Counted from the first letter of the stretch, positions 52,667 to 61,442 are shown. The stretch: 64,000 nucleotides of DNA from Palsa-1400 sp036501625 (GCA_036501625.1 DASXZY010000078.1:28322-92321); one strand, 5' to 3'. The notes: generated by a model not told the origin, from the letters alone. Program-made: numbers and translations.

Positions 52667-53176
52667 TCAGTGCGGCAATTGGCTCTGAAGGTTCTGCAAC
52701 GCATCGGGATTCAGAAAGAAAAAGATGTCCGTCGCGCCCCAAATAAGAATGGCCACGATGCCCAGGACAATTCCGAGAATGGCGAAGCCGCGCCCAGTCA
52801 AGGCCGGCTGGCTTTTCATTTGCGACAGCGCCACCGCGCCCAGCACGATGCCCAGCGGCGCGAACACAAACCATCCGCAGCAGCAGAGAATGGAAACGAT
52901 GCCGGTGACCATCGACCACACCGCCATTTGGGACGCGCGCGGTTGAACCGGCAGCGGAGCGATCGGAACGGCCGCGGGAATCAGAACAGGCGCGGGAGCG
53001 GCGGGGAAAAGGCCGGCAAATTCGGGAAGTTCCGACATCAATCTCCAATCGGTTCCCTCGGCGGGGGCCACTTTGGTCTGGCCGTTGACGCGCCCTTCGG
53101 TGACCCACTGGCGCAACTGCTCGGCGCTGACGGGTCCATACTCCTTGAGGTCCGCTCCGATGATCTTATACATCAT
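52667..53176 (-). CDS. GYF-domain plus DUF4190 membrane protein
   Basis: 169 residues. An N-terminal GYF_2-type domain (MMYKIIGADLKEYGPVSAEQ, LRQWVTEGRVNGQTKVAPAE, TDWRLMSELPEFAGLF) is followed by a Pro/Ala-rich linker and two membrane helices of the DUF4190 type (MAVWSMVTGIVSILCCCGWF, VFAPLGIVLGAVAL, GFAILGIVLGIVAILIWGAT). GYF_2 is thought to bind peptides; the protein likely sits in the inner membrane with the GYF part in the cytoplasm. It is the first of three small membrane protein genes. Confidence 0.85.
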   Translation of the reverse strand: MMYKIIGADLKEYGPVSAEQLRQWVTEGRVNGQTKVAPAEGTDWRLMSELPEFAGLFPAAPAPVLIPAAVPIAPLPVQPRASQMAVWSMVTGIVSILCCCGWFVFAPLGIVLGAVALSQMKSQPALTGRGFAILGIVLGIVAILIWGATDIFFFLNPDALQNLQSQLPH

Positions 53177-53203
53177 GGCAGAATGCCTAACTTGTCCTTT
53201 CAG

Positions 53204-54250
53204 TCAAGAGCCGTTAGCAATGAGGGCTTGCAGTTTGGCCCACGCGCGGCCGGAATCAATAACCTCGGCGGCCAGCTCCCATCCGTCCGCCAGAGACTTG
53301 CATTTTTCCGCGACGAAGAGAGCGGCGGCCGCGTTCAAAAGGGTGGCGTCGCGCCGGGGGCCGCGATCGAGGCCGCGCAGCAATTGCCGGATAATTTCCG
53401 CGTTGGTCTCGCGGTTGCCGCCGGCCAAGTCGGCCAGCGTGGCGGGTTGAATGGGGAAATTCTCCGGCAGCAGAGTTGACACAGCCAGTCCGCGCGGCTG
53501 GTAAAATTCCGCGACGGTGTTTTCGCCGAGGGTGGACAATTCATCCAGGCATCCGTTCGGGACCGAGCCGCAGACGACCATGGCGCGGCGCAAGCCCAGC
53601 GATTGCAACACAGTGGCCAGGGGCAGGCAGAGGCCCGGCCGCGGTATGCCCGCCAATTGCAGACTCGGCCGCGCGGGATTGAGCAGCGGGCCGAGATAGT
53701 TGAAAATGGTCTTCTGGCCGCGCTCGCCGCAGTACCGGCGCACGGGCGAAATCTTCTTGAAGACCGGATGATAATTGGGCGCGAAAAAGAAGGCGAAACC
53801 GTGCTCCTTCAACGAGCGCGCGGCCTGCTCTGGCGTCAAGTCGATCTTGACGCCGAGCGCCTCCAGCACGTCGGCGCTGCCTGTCTGCGAGGTGGCGGCG
53901 CGGTTGCCGTGCTTGGCCATGGGCACGCCGGCGGCGGCGGCAATCAGCGCGACGGTGGTCGAAATGTTGAATGTGTTCAGGTGGTCTCCGCCGGTGCCGC
54001 AGACGTCGAGGATTTGCCGCGCGCGGGTTTCGGCGTCAATGGGCGGCTCGATGGCCAGGCGTCCCAGTTCGCGCGCGAAGCCGGCGATTTCCTCCGCTGT
54101 TTCGCCCTTGCGCGCGAGCGCGGCAAGAAACTCGGCCTTGGTTTCGAGGCTGGCATCCTCGCCGGACAGTTCCGCGACGGCATTGCGGATTTCCAGCGCG
54201 GTCAGCGATTGGCCGCTGTCAAGTTGTTTGGTCAGGGAGATGAGCATCAT
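53204..54250 (-). CDS. trpD: Anthranilate phosphoribosyltransferase
   Basis: 348 residues from the ATG at 54250. The PRPP-binding block is VCGTGGDHLNTFNISTTVAL; other family blocks are KHGNRAATSQTGSADVLEAL, PNYHPVFKKISPVRR and TIFNYLGPLLNPARPSLQLA. TrpD converts anthranilate and PRPP to phosphoribosyl-anthranilate in tryptophan synthesis. No other trp gene is within the window. The region upstream holds a TTAATC-type repeat cluster and the divergent sua5 gene. Confidence 0.95.
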   Translation of the reverse strand: MMLISLTKQLDSGQSLTALEIRNAVAELSGEDASLETKAEFLAALARKGETAEEIAGFARELGRLAIEPPIDAETRARQILDVCGTGGDHLNTFNISTTVALIAAAAGVPMAKHGNRAATSQTGSADVLEALGVKIDLTPEQAARSLKEHGFAFFFAPNYHPVFKKISPVRRYCGERGQKTIFNYLGPLLNPARPSLQLAGIPRPGLCLPLATVLQSLGLRRAMVVCGSVPNGCLDELSTLGENTVAEFYQPRGLAVSTLLPENFPIQPATLADLAGGNRETNAEIIRQLLRGLDRGPRRDATLLNAAAALFVAEKCKSLADGWELAAEVIDSGRAWAKLQALIANGS

Positions 54251-54278
54251 TCTCTTTGTCTTAATCCTGCCATCCAAA

Positions 54279-54315
54279 GATTAAGATTAGGATTGCGATT
54301 AGGATTAAGATTAAG
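54279..54315. repeat. GATTAAG-type repeat cluster
   Basis: Seven-base words of the type GATTA(A/G)G repeat about six times, with one interruption (GATTGC), in the divergent region between trpD and sua5. The complementary word TTAATCC is at 54261-54267. A shorter cluster in the other sense is at 14187-14208. Confidence 0.6.
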
Positions 54316-54337
54316 ATGGCGGAATGGCGATCCAAAA

Positions 54338-55342
54338 ATGGAAGTATTGACTATTGAATCGGAGGCCGAGTTCAAGCGCGCGGTCGCGCGCGCGGCGGAA
54401 TTGCTGCGCGCGGGAGAACTGGTGGCGCTGCCGACTGAAACCGTCTATGGCCTGGCCGCCAACGCTTTCGATGCGGAAGCGGTGCGGCGCATCTACACGG
54501 CCAAAGGCAGGCCATCCGACAATCCGATTATCGTTCATGTGGCGAGCGCGGCCATGGCGCGCCGATGCGCGGCAGAGTGGCCGGCGGCGGCGGACAAATT
54601 GGCGGCGGCCTTTTGGCCCGGCCCCTTGACATTGGTGTTGCCGCGCTCGGAGGAGATTCCGGACGAAGTCTCGGCGGGGGGCGGGACGGTGGGGGTGCGC
54701 TGGCCGAGCCATCCGCTGATGCAGGCGGTCATCCACGCTTGCGGCTTTCCGCTGGCGGCGCCCAGCGCCAACCGCTCCAATGAAATCTCGCCCACCGCCG
54801 CCGCGCACGTGCGCAAAAGCCTTGGCGCGAGAATCCCTCTTATTATTGACGGAGGGCCTTGCCAGGTGGGCCTGGAATCCTCGGTGCTCGACCTGGCCTC
54901 GGCGCGGCCGCGTTTGCTGCGGCCGGGCATGATTGGGTGTCAAACATTGGAGGCTGTTCTCGGCCTGGGCGCGATTGAAAACGGCGGCGCGGGCGATGAG
55001 GTTGCGCGCAGCCCGGGCTTGCGGCCCCGCCACTACTCGCCCAAGGCCAGGCTGGCGGTGCTGCGCTGGAGCAGCGAGGCGGACCTGGCCCGCCAGGCGG
55101 CCGCCTTCGGCTTTGCCCGCGAAAAAATTCATATTGTCAGCTATCATTGCATTCCGCTGCGCGAGCCGTTCGGGCGCGTGGCGGTCATTCCGCCCGACGC
55201 GGAGGCTTTCGCGCGGGCGCTCTATGCCGAGCTGCATCGCTGCGACGAAGAAGGCGCGGAGTTGATCATCGTGGAATCGCCTCCGGCCGGGGATGAATGG
55301 CGCGCGATCTCGGACCGCCTGCAACGCGCCTCTCACGTTTAA
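54338..55342 (+). CDS. tsaC: L-threonylcarbamoyladenylate synthase (Sua5/TsaC type)
   Basis: 334 residues, the longer Sua5 form. The YrdC domain has ELLRAGELVALPTETVYGLA, TAKGRPSDNPIIVHV, PLAAPSANRSNEISPTAAAH and IDGGPCQVGLESSVLDLA. The C-terminal Sua5 domain starts near residue 230 (SPGLRPRHYSPKARLAVLRW). It makes threonylcarbamoyl-AMP for the t6A modification of tRNAs. The start ATG at 54338 lies after the repeat cluster. Its stop overlaps that of the transglutaminase-like gene, which is coded on the other strand (shared TTAA). Confidence 0.95.
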   Translation: MEVLTIESEAEFKRAVARAAELLRAGELVALPTETVYGLAANAFDAEAVRRIYTAKGRPSDNPIIVHVASAAMARRCAAEWPAAADKLAAAFWPGPLTLVLPRSEEIPDEVSAGGGTVGVRWPSHPLMQAVIHACGFPLAAPSANRSNEISPTAAAHVRKSLGARIPLIIDGGPCQVGLESSVLDLASARPRLLRPGMIGCQTLEAVLGLGAIENGGAGDEVARSPGLRPRHYSPKARLAVLRWSSEADLARQAAAFGFAREKIHIVSYHCIPLREPFGRVAVIPPDAEAFARALYAELHRCDEEGAELIIVESPPAGDEWRAISDRLQRASHV

Positions 55343-57642
55343 GGCTGCTGCTGGCTCTTGATGTCATCCGGCGTCGGAGGCGCTTTGATCATGCCGCCGG
55401 TCTTCTTAAAAAATTCGTAGGCTGACAGCAACAGAATCGACACCAGCAAGCCCACGAGAACGAATTGCCACATGCGGATTCGCTTGGTCTGCTTGCGCCG
55501 GCGGCGGTGCCGTTTTCTTCGCCGGTAGCGAATCTCGCCCGCCTGCGCCGCTGGAGTTGCCGTGCTCGAGGCGGCCGGCCCTTCGGCGGATTCGCGCAAG
55601 ACTTGGGAGCGGGCCGGGCCGGCGGATGCGGCGGACCTGGGCGCCGGGGCGGGCTTGGCCGCGTGCGGGAACGGACCGGAGTCTTCCCAAGCGGCAGGCA
55701 GCCGGGCAAAATCGCTTCTCTGATGCGGGCGGTCCTGCCCGACCGGCACCTGCAATGACCATGCCGATTGCGACCGGATTTCGCGCACGGATTCCCGATA
55801 TTCGTCAATTCCATCCGGCGGGACGGCGTCGGCCAAAGTGGAAAGGGTCGTGGTGATGGTCCAATTGCCGGCCAGCGTTTTGCGCAGGCGGGTAAAGTGG
55901 AGCCAGGGGTTCTCGATGGTGCGCTGCTGGACGATGGCTGGCGGCAGGGCCACGCAATAAACCTCCAGGATATGCACCATGTGGCACGGGTGCGGCAGCG
56001 CGTAGGGAGTGTTGCGCGGCCCCGAAATGGGCAGCGGCAGCAAAGTGGCGACGGCTTCCGCCGATACTTCCATGTTGTACCAGCTCGCCTTGGCATCTTC
56101 CTTGAGAAAGTTTTGAATCTCGAAAACCTCGGCCAGGAAGAATTCATTGTCGGTGCGGTTATCGCGAAATTCCAATTGTCCTATTCGCTTGACATCGATG
56201 AATCTGTCCACGCACATTTGCAAACGCTGGCGGGCGATGGCTTCGGGGCCCTGGCGCTCGAACTCCCGCCGCAATTCTTCGGCGTGCGTGCCGCGGGCGG
56301 CAATGACGATGCCAAAAATGGATGACGTGCCGGAGGTATCCAGCAGGACGGCTTCCTTGATGCGATAGACGTTGGATTCGGGCGCGGCTTCGGGCGCGCC
56401 GATCAAATCCGCGCCGGCGGCGGCCACCGGCAGGCCGACGCCGAAATCGCCAACGACGCGGTTGAGCGAGCCGCCGCCCTGGCCTTTGGCAGTGGCATCG
56501 ACCCAGCGGATTTCGCCGCGGGCCTTGTATTCGACGACCAGATGATTGAAAAGGGAGGGCATCGGGAGGAGGCCGGCCAGAGACTTGCGAAAATTGGTGT
56601 TGACCAAGACCAGGCGCGCCTCAAGCCCGAGCCGCCGCAAGAGTGTCATCAACAGGACCGAAAGGTCTTTGCCGTCTCCATACCGGCGGCGCGCGACGAC
56701 ATCCGGGGCGGTGGGCGGCCGGCCGTCCAATTCTTCATCCAGCGCCAGATGGCGGTATTCATCCTGGACAAAATGGATGGCTTTTTCAGTCTGCTGCCAG
56801 ATGCTGCCCTGCCAGCCGGCCGCTTCCGGGATGACGGCAGCCAGGTCCTCCACCGGCTTGTCCGCGTCCCAAGCGGCGGCGAAGGCGGACGCGACGGTTT
56901 CCCAATCCGGGCAATCGGAGACTTGGATCCACGGGAAGGGAATATGCCAGGGCGGGGTGTTTTGTTCGGCGCGCAATCCGGGAAAATTCTCGCGCGTCCA
57001 GACCCATTGCACTTCGCCGCCGCGCTCGGTTTCGACCGGCTCGAAATCGGGCAGGGAGGCTTCCCATTCCAGCGGGCGGGAGTCGTTAAACTTGACAGAA
57101 AAGTAAAATTTTCCCAGCGGCGCGCCCTCCGGAAGCGTGAAGAAACATCCGCAGTATTCGGACATCAAAAGCGGCCGGTCCTCGATTGTGTAGCACAAAT
57201 CCAACACGTCGCCGGGCCGCACGTCTTCCAGCAAGAGCATCACGGTCAGCCGGTGCGGTGAAGCGAAGCCGCCGGCCTCCTGCTGGACGCAGCGGAGGTT
57301 GTCCAGAACGGTGCGGTCAACGACATTGGCGCCGCGATGGATTTTGAGCCAGTGCAGGGTGAAGGTCTGGGTGCGCGGCTCAAAGGGAATGCGGCCCTGG
57401 GCTTCATTTTGGACGGCCTGAATTGTCTCCAGCCGGGTGGCCGCATGGACGAAGGCCTGGCGTTTTTCGGCGTGCAACTGCATGCTCGAAAACAAATAGG
57501 TCACGTGGCCAGTTTGTTTCGGCTTAAAGTCCATCCGAAACGAACATGGCACAACCCAATCCGGCAAAGTCCCGATATGAATGCGTTTTTTGGCGGCATC
57601 CAGGGGATTCTCCGGTTGCGGCACGACGCCTTCGGCGAGCAT
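55339..57642 (-). CDS. DUF3857/transglutaminase-like protein without the expected Cys
   Basis: About 767 residues from the ATG at 57642 (a TTG at 57678 would add 12). The N-terminal beta-rich region is DUF3857-like (VLDNLRCVQQEAGGFASPHR, DVRPGDVLDLCYTIEDRPLL). A transglutaminase-type domain follows at about residues 300-410: EKAIHFVQDEYRHLALDEEL, ARRRYGDGKDLSVLLMTLLR, RLGLEARLVLVNTNFRKSL, SLFNHLVVEYKARGEIRWVD. The expected active-site Cys of the G-D-C-K-D motif is Gly here (codon at 56671-56673), while His (FNHLVVEY) and Asp (WVDAT) remain. A helical Ala/Pro-rich tail and one C-terminal membrane helix (WQFVLVGLLVSILLLSAYEF) anchor it. There is no signal peptide, so the bulk is probably cytoplasmic. 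It is likely a non-catalytic transglutaminase-like protein. Confidence 0.8.
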   Translation of the reverse strand: MLAEGVVPQPENPLDAAKKRIHIGTLPDWVVPCSFRMDFKPKQTGHVTYLFSSMQLHAEKRQAFVHAATRLETIQAVQNEAQGRIPFEPRTQTFTLHWLKIHRGANVVDRTVLDNLRCVQQEAGGFASPHRLTVMLLLEDVRPGDVLDLCYTIEDRPLLMSEYCGCFFTLPEGAPLGKFYFSVKFNDSRPLEWEASLPDFEPVETERGGEVQWVWTRENFPGLRAEQNTPPWHIPFPWIQVSDCPDWETVASAFAAAWDADKPVEDLAAVIPEAAGWQGSIWQQTEKAIHFVQDEYRHLALDEELDGRPPTAPDVVARRRYGDGKDLSVLLMTLLRRLGLEARLVLVNTNFRKSLAGLLPMPSLFNHLVVEYKARGEIRWVDATAKGQGGGSLNRVVGDFGVGLPVAAAGADLIGAPEAAPESNVYRIKEAVLLDTSGTSSIFGIVIAARGTHAEELRREFERQGPEAIARQRLQMCVDRFIDVKRIGQLEFRDNRTDNEFFLAEVFEIQNFLKEDAKASWYNMEVSAEAVATLLPLPISGPRNTPYALPHPCHMVHILEVYCVALPPAIVQQRTIENPWLHFTRLRKTLAGNWTITTTLSTLADAVPPDGIDEYRESVREIRSQSAWSLQVPVGQDRPHQRSDFARLPAAWEDSGPFPHAAKPAPAPRSAASAGPARSQVLRESAEGPAASSTATPAAQAGEIRYRRRKRHRRRRKQTKRIRMWQFVLVGLLVSILLLSAYEFFKKTGGMIKAPPTPDDIKSQQQP

Positions 57643-57771
57643 CAAACACTTGGTATCAGCTAATTCCGCTGAGTTCAAACGTAAATTACAAAGAATTTGG
57701 GTTTTTATTTATACGGAGCAAGCGCGGGCGCCACTCCGAAAGGGAGCAACCCGGCGCGACGCACGGATGCG

Positions 57772-57971
57772 GGCGGCCATTTCTCTTGAAAATGCCGCAA
57801 TCTGCCTTGTTAAACCTTGTTTTCCCTATTGTTGCTTTGTTCTGGTTGAGTTTTTTCCAGTATTTTTCTGTAAAAAAATCCTGCCTAAAGACTGAAAGAA
57901 CACACGCCGAAGCGCGACATGGCCCATATAATACCATTATTTGATGGTAATGCAATAGATAAAATTTAAGC
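57772..57971. repeat. Intergenic repeat element, copy B
   Basis: About 200 bp aligned with 43759-43953 from GGC(G)GCATTT through CCTTGTTTT, the A/T-rich middle, GAAAGAACACACGCCG and AGCGCGACATGG to TTTGATGGTAATGCAATAGA and AAATT(T/C)AAGC. Both copies lie in divergent intergenic regions in the same orientation relative to the flanking genes. Confidence 0.75.
57932..57949. promoter_or_regulatory. TACCAT-N6-ATGGTA dyad (copy B)
   Basis: TACCAT, TATTTG, ATGGTA. It is the same dyad and spacer as at 43914-43931, while the spacer bases differ partly, which suggests that the arms are kept by selection or are the best preserved part. Confidence 0.6.
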
Positions 57972-58020
57972 CGTGATAAGGCGTGACGGGCGAAGGTTTT
58001 GGGCGCAGTGTGATGCCTTA

Positions 58021-58026
58021 TATAAT
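58021..58026 (+). promoter_or_regulatory. TATAAT box before the pseudopilin gene
   Basis: A perfect TATAAT about 43 nt before the ATG at 58069. If it is the -10, transcription starts near 58033, which excludes the in-frame ATG at 58027 and supports 58069. The -35 region (TTTGGG) is poor. Confidence 0.4.
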
Positions 58027-58068
58027 ATGGGTATTCGCCGCCAGCCAGCCAACTTGGCTCCTTCGGGC

Positions 58069-58809
58069 ATGAAGGAGGGGCGGGCTGTCACGACGGCGTT
58101 TACGCTCATTGAACTGCTGGTGGTTATCGCGATCATTGCCATTTTGGCGGCGCTTTTGCTGCCGGCGCTTGCGCGCTCCAAGGAAGAGGCAAAACGCACC
58201 CAATGCGCCAGCAATCAACATCAGATTTCCCTGGCCTGGATCATGTATGCGGATGATTCGAGCGATTGGTACCCGTGGATGCGCGGCTGGGCGGCGGCGG
58301 GAGGGCAGCGGGGCATTTACAACCTGGATAGTTTTGTCGGCGATTCTTTTGGCGTGAGCACGCTGCCCGCGCTGAGGCCGCTCAATAAATATGTCAACAA
58401 TGTCATGACCTGGCAATGCCCGGCCGACAAGGGCGATGTCAATTACGGGGCGAACAATTGTTTCGTCCAATATGGAAACAGCTATTGCCCGGAACATGTC
58501 TTTGACGTGTGGCGCGTGCAGCACATTACGGCGGACACGGACCCCAGTTGGGACAATTCAGGAGCGGTGCCGATCAAAGGCCGGCAGATGACGCCCAGCC
58601 CCGTGACGAAAATCATTCAGGGAGATTGGGAATGGGAGAATCAGAGTTACAACATCAGCACCAACAACGGGGCCTGGTGGCACAACTACAAGGGCCAGCG
58701 CAAATTCAACATGCTTTTTGGCGATGGGCATGTGGTGTTCTACACCTTTCCGACGAACACGCCGCAGTTCCAAAACGCGCACGCGGACCCATCTTTTATT
58801 TATTGGTAG
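58069..58809 (+). CDS. Pseudopilin with H-x9-DG signature (DUF1559-like)
   Basis: 246 residues from the ATG at 58069. A short basic leader is followed by AFTLIELLVVIAIIAILAAL then LLPALARSKEEAKRTQC, a type IV pilin-like N-terminal methylation and cleavage site with Ala before Phe. The C-terminal end has WWHNYKGQRKFNMLFGDGHV, the H-x9-DG processing-associated signature of the PVC pseudopilin families. The middle has cysteines and aromatic residues of a small beta domain (QCPADKGDVNYGANNCFVQY). Such proteins are cleaved and assembled into type II secretion or pilus-like fibres; this lone copy may be a substrate or minor pseudopilin. It converges with the sulfatase gene, 10 bp of overlap. Confidence 0.9.
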   Translation: MKEGRAVTTAFTLIELLVVIAIIAILAALLLPALARSKEEAKRTQCASNQHQISLAWIMYADDSSDWYPWMRGWAAAGGQRGIYNLDSFVGDSFGVSTLPALRPLNKYVNNVMTWQCPADKGDVNYGANNCFVQYGNSYCPEHVFDVWRVQHITADTDPSWDNSGAVPIKGRQMTPSPVTKIIQGDWEWENQSYNISTNNGAWWHNYKGQRKFNMLFGDGHVVFYTFPTNTPQFQNAHADPSFIYW

Positions 58810-60728
58810 GGCGGCCCGACCATGACCGAAAGCCCCGTGAGTTTGCCTTGGAATGGCTCTTTCGCTTTTTGTTTGTATTTCGCCACGGCCGCTCCGTCGT
58901 CGAAGCCCACGCACATGCTTTCCTTGGGCTGGCCGGACACGAGGCCGGGCGCGGCGCCGGTGGCGGAGATTTTTCCATCGACAGCCAGCGTCATGGAGCC
59001 GTTTGAAAGCAATTGCGCGTCCAGCTTGAAATCCCGGCCGGGCCGCTCGGCCGCTTTGACGGTGAACAGCTTGCCGTTTTCGCGCACGGAGAACGCGGGC
59101 AGGCCGTCCGCCAGATAAAGCGCGTAGCCGACTTTGGATCCGCCTTGGGCGACGATGACGGCGTTATCGGATTCCGGTTTGACCTCGCAAACGATGCGCA
59201 GCGATTTGCCCGCGATTTGCGGCGCTTCTTCGGATTCAATGACATCCCCGACGTGAAGTTCGTCCGCCGGTTGATAGGCGGTTGGTTCCGGCGGTTGCTG
59301 GCCGCGCAGCCAAAGGCCCGTCGGATGAGCGACGCGCCCGGGCGGGCGGACGCCAGGGCCATCGACTTTGCCGACGCCCAAATCGCCGTCCATTTCGCGC
59401 AAATAGCTTTCCAGGCGCCGCACGACTTCGGGATTCTCAGCGGCCGCGTCGGATCGTTCGCCGATGTCTTTGTCCAGATTATACAGGCGCGGTGTGAATG
59501 GCTTGTTCAAATTCGGCGCGATGTCGGTGTAGGGGCCGATGCCTTCGTATTGGGTGGCGATGGCCAGTTTCCAGGGGCCGGAGCGGACGGCCTGGATGGA
59601 TTTGCTGGCGATGTAGAAAAAGGCCTCGTGCGGCGACTCGGTGGTTAGGCCGAGCAACAGCGGGGAGATGTCGCGGCCATCAATCTTGCGCTCAGGCGGC
59701 ACGGCGCCGCCCGCGAGGTGGACGAAGGTTGGGAGCAGGTCGATGTTGGCGGCGACGGCGTCGCAGACCTGGCCGGCGGGAACATGGCCGGGCCACCAGG
59801 CGAGAGTAGGTTCGCGTTCGCCGCCTTCAAACGTGCCGCCTTTGCCGCCGCGCAAAGGGCCTGCGTTGCCGGCGTTGGTGCCTTTGGCCAGCCAGGGGCC
59901 GTTGTCGCTGCTGAAGACGATGAGCGTGCGGTCATCCAGTCCCAATTCATGCACGGTGGACATGACGCGGCCGACGCACCAATCGATTTCCTCCACCCAA
60001 TCCCCGTAAAGCCCGTTGGCGGATTTGCCCCTGAATTTATGGCCAGGGTGGAGCGGGACATGGACGGCCGTGTGGGGGAGATAGAGGAAAAAGGGGCGGT
60101 TTTTGTTCTCGCGAATGAATTTGACAGCTTCATCGGTGTAGAGCGCGGTCAATTTATCCTGATCTTTCGGGCGGAGCGCCTCGATGACTTCGCCATCGCG
60201 CACCAGAGGGAGCGGCGGTGTGTGCTTGCTCCATTTGTCGGTATTTTTGCCCGGAACCTCGCCGCCCATGTCGTTGGAATAAGGCAGGCCCAGGTAATGA
60301 TCGAAACCGTGGTGGGTTGGCAGAAACGGCGGGGCGTCGCCCACGTGCCATTTGCCGATGGCGATGGTGGCGTAACCGAGTGATTTCAAAAGCGAACCGA
60401 TGGTGGCCTCATCGGAACTTATTCCGATGGGGCTGCGTGGAAAAAGAACATCGGGCAGCGAAACGCGCTTGGCGTAGCAGCCGGTCAGAACTTGCGCGCG
60501 GGACGGCGTGCAGAGCGGAGCGCCATAAAAGCTGGTCAGCTTCATCCCCTCGCGGGCCATGCGGTCGAGATTGGGCGTGCGATTTTTGGCCGAACCGAAC
60601 GGGCCGATGTCGCCATAGCCCATGTCATCGGCGAGGATGAAAATGAAGTTGGGCTTGGCCGGCAGGGAGTCCGCGAACATATTGAGCGGCGCGGCCGCGG
60701 CGAGCAGGAGCAGCAGAAAGGTTCTCAT
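58800..60728 (-). CDS. Exported sulfatase (formylglycine type)
   Basis: 642 residues, signal peptide MRTFLLLLLAAAAPLNMFAD. PNFIFILADDMGYGDIGPFG is the metal site; GAPLCTPSRAQVLTG has the C-x-P-S-R motif whose Cys becomes formylglycine. Other blocks are IGKWHVGDAPPFLPTHHGFD and VFSSDNGPWLAKGTNAGNAG then PLRGGKGGTFEGGEREPTLA. The last 150 residues form a LamG/ConA-like sandwich (IVCEVKPESDNAVIVAQGGS, DFKLDAQLLSNGSMTLAVDG), as often in PVC sulfatases. It is secreted and cleaves sulfate esters of a polysaccharide; the sugar is not known. It is preceded by the histidine-phosphatase gene, 18 bp away. Confidence 0.93.
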   Translation of the reverse strand: MRTFLLLLLAAAAPLNMFADSLPAKPNFIFILADDMGYGDIGPFGSAKNRTPNLDRMAREGMKLTSFYGAPLCTPSRAQVLTGCYAKRVSLPDVLFPRSPIGISSDEATIGSLLKSLGYATIAIGKWHVGDAPPFLPTHHGFDHYLGLPYSNDMGGEVPGKNTDKWSKHTPPLPLVRDGEVIEALRPKDQDKLTALYTDEAVKFIRENKNRPFFLYLPHTAVHVPLHPGHKFRGKSANGLYGDWVEEIDWCVGRVMSTVHELGLDDRTLIVFSSDNGPWLAKGTNAGNAGPLRGGKGGTFEGGEREPTLAWWPGHVPAGQVCDAVAANIDLLPTFVHLAGGAVPPERKIDGRDISPLLLGLTTESPHEAFFYIASKSIQAVRSGPWKLAIATQYEGIGPYTDIAPNLNKPFTPRLYNLDKDIGERSDAAAENPEVVRRLESYLREMDGDLGVGKVDGPGVRPPGRVAHPTGLWLRGQQPPEPTAYQPADELHVGDVIESEEAPQIAGKSLRIVCEVKPESDNAVIVAQGGSKVGYALYLADGLPAFSVRENGKLFTVKAAERPGRDFKLDAQLLSNGSMTLAVDGKISATGAAPGLVSGQPKESMCVGFDDGAAVAKYKQKAKEPFQGKLTGLSVMVGPPYQ

Positions 60729-60746
60729 GGTCTCAATTGGACGATG

Positions 60747-61340
60747 TTACGGGCAATCATCACTCAAATTATCGAGACCTTCGTGATCAATGATGAACGA
60801 AATGGCGTTGGTTCCATTGGAGCGGGTGATTTTCATCAGAAAAATGGAGTCGAAGTCCTTGCCGGGCCACTTTGGCACCTGGTTTGGGTCGCCTCCGTAG
60901 GCCTTGACCATTTCCTTGGCGAAATCATCGAGCAGCCCATGCTCCCAGGCGACGAAAACAAGGGAGTTTTGATAGGCGGGTTTCGCCAGCTCATCCTCGA
61001 GGCCTTTGATTTCCTTGTAGCCGAATGCCGTATTGACAGGCAGGCCGCACTGGATGGCGGTCGGCTCGATGGTCATAAGCGGGCGGATGTAATTGTAATT
61101 GCCCTTGCCATCGGCTTTTTGCGCGGGGTTGGGGGCGAAGACAAATTGCGGCTTGCCGTATTTGCCGAGCAAAACCTTGGGCAGGGCCAGGGCGCGGTTA
61201 AGGCCGCGGCACGCAAGCTGCCCCAAGCCGCCGGGCGGTTTTTCGCCGTGGCGGATGCAGACGAGAGTTTCCACCGCCGGCTCCTGGGCGCGGGCGAAGG
61301 CGGACCAGCCGAGGAAAAGAATGCTCAACAAAGTTTTCAT
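60747..61340 (-). CDS. Exported histidine phosphatase-like protein
   Basis: 197 residues from the ATG at 61340. Signal peptide MKTLLSILFLGWSAFARA, then VETLVCIRHGEKPPGGLGQL with the R-H-G of the phosphoglycerate mutase/acid phosphatase superfamily, and later VFVAWEHGLLDDFAKEM, which carries the second histidine (E-H). The rest is shorter than classic members. The likely role is a periplasmic phosphatase, with unknown substrate. It lies directly upstream of the sulfatase gene and may share its transcript. Confidence 0.82.
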   Translation of the reverse strand: MKTLLSILFLGWSAFARAQEPAVETLVCIRHGEKPPGGLGQLACRGLNRALALPKVLLGKYGKPQFVFAPNPAQKADGKGNYNYIRPLMTIEPTAIQCGLPVNTAFGYKEIKGLEDELAKPAYQNSLVFVAWEHGLLDDFAKEMVKAYGGDPNQVPKWPGKDFDSIFLMKITRSNGTNAISFIIDHEGLDNLSDDCP

Positions 61341-61442
61341 ATGCTGGCGGAGATTACACGGGCCGCGGGCGGAAGTCCATGACGGGACTGGACAGGGCGG
61401 GGCTTGATTTGGGGCGGAGGTTTTGGCTATCTCAACGGCGCG

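Larger units (their letters stand above)
57643..58068. other. 426-bp divergent intergenic region
   Basis: It lies between the transglutaminase-like gene (minus) and the pseudopilin gene (plus). It holds repeat copy B (57772-57971), with a TACCAT-N6-ATGGTA dyad, and a TATAAT box at 58021-58026. No credible gene. Confidence 0.65.

Noticed and set aside
53603..54337. A long upstream extension of the sua5 frame
   Set aside because: It runs antisense through trpD. The Sua5 family N-terminus begins at the ATG at 54338.
57686..57955. An 89-codon minus-strand frame inside repeat copy B
   Set aside because: Similar peptides can be read in copy A, but only by changing frame, so coding is not conserved. 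It is treated as part of the repeat.
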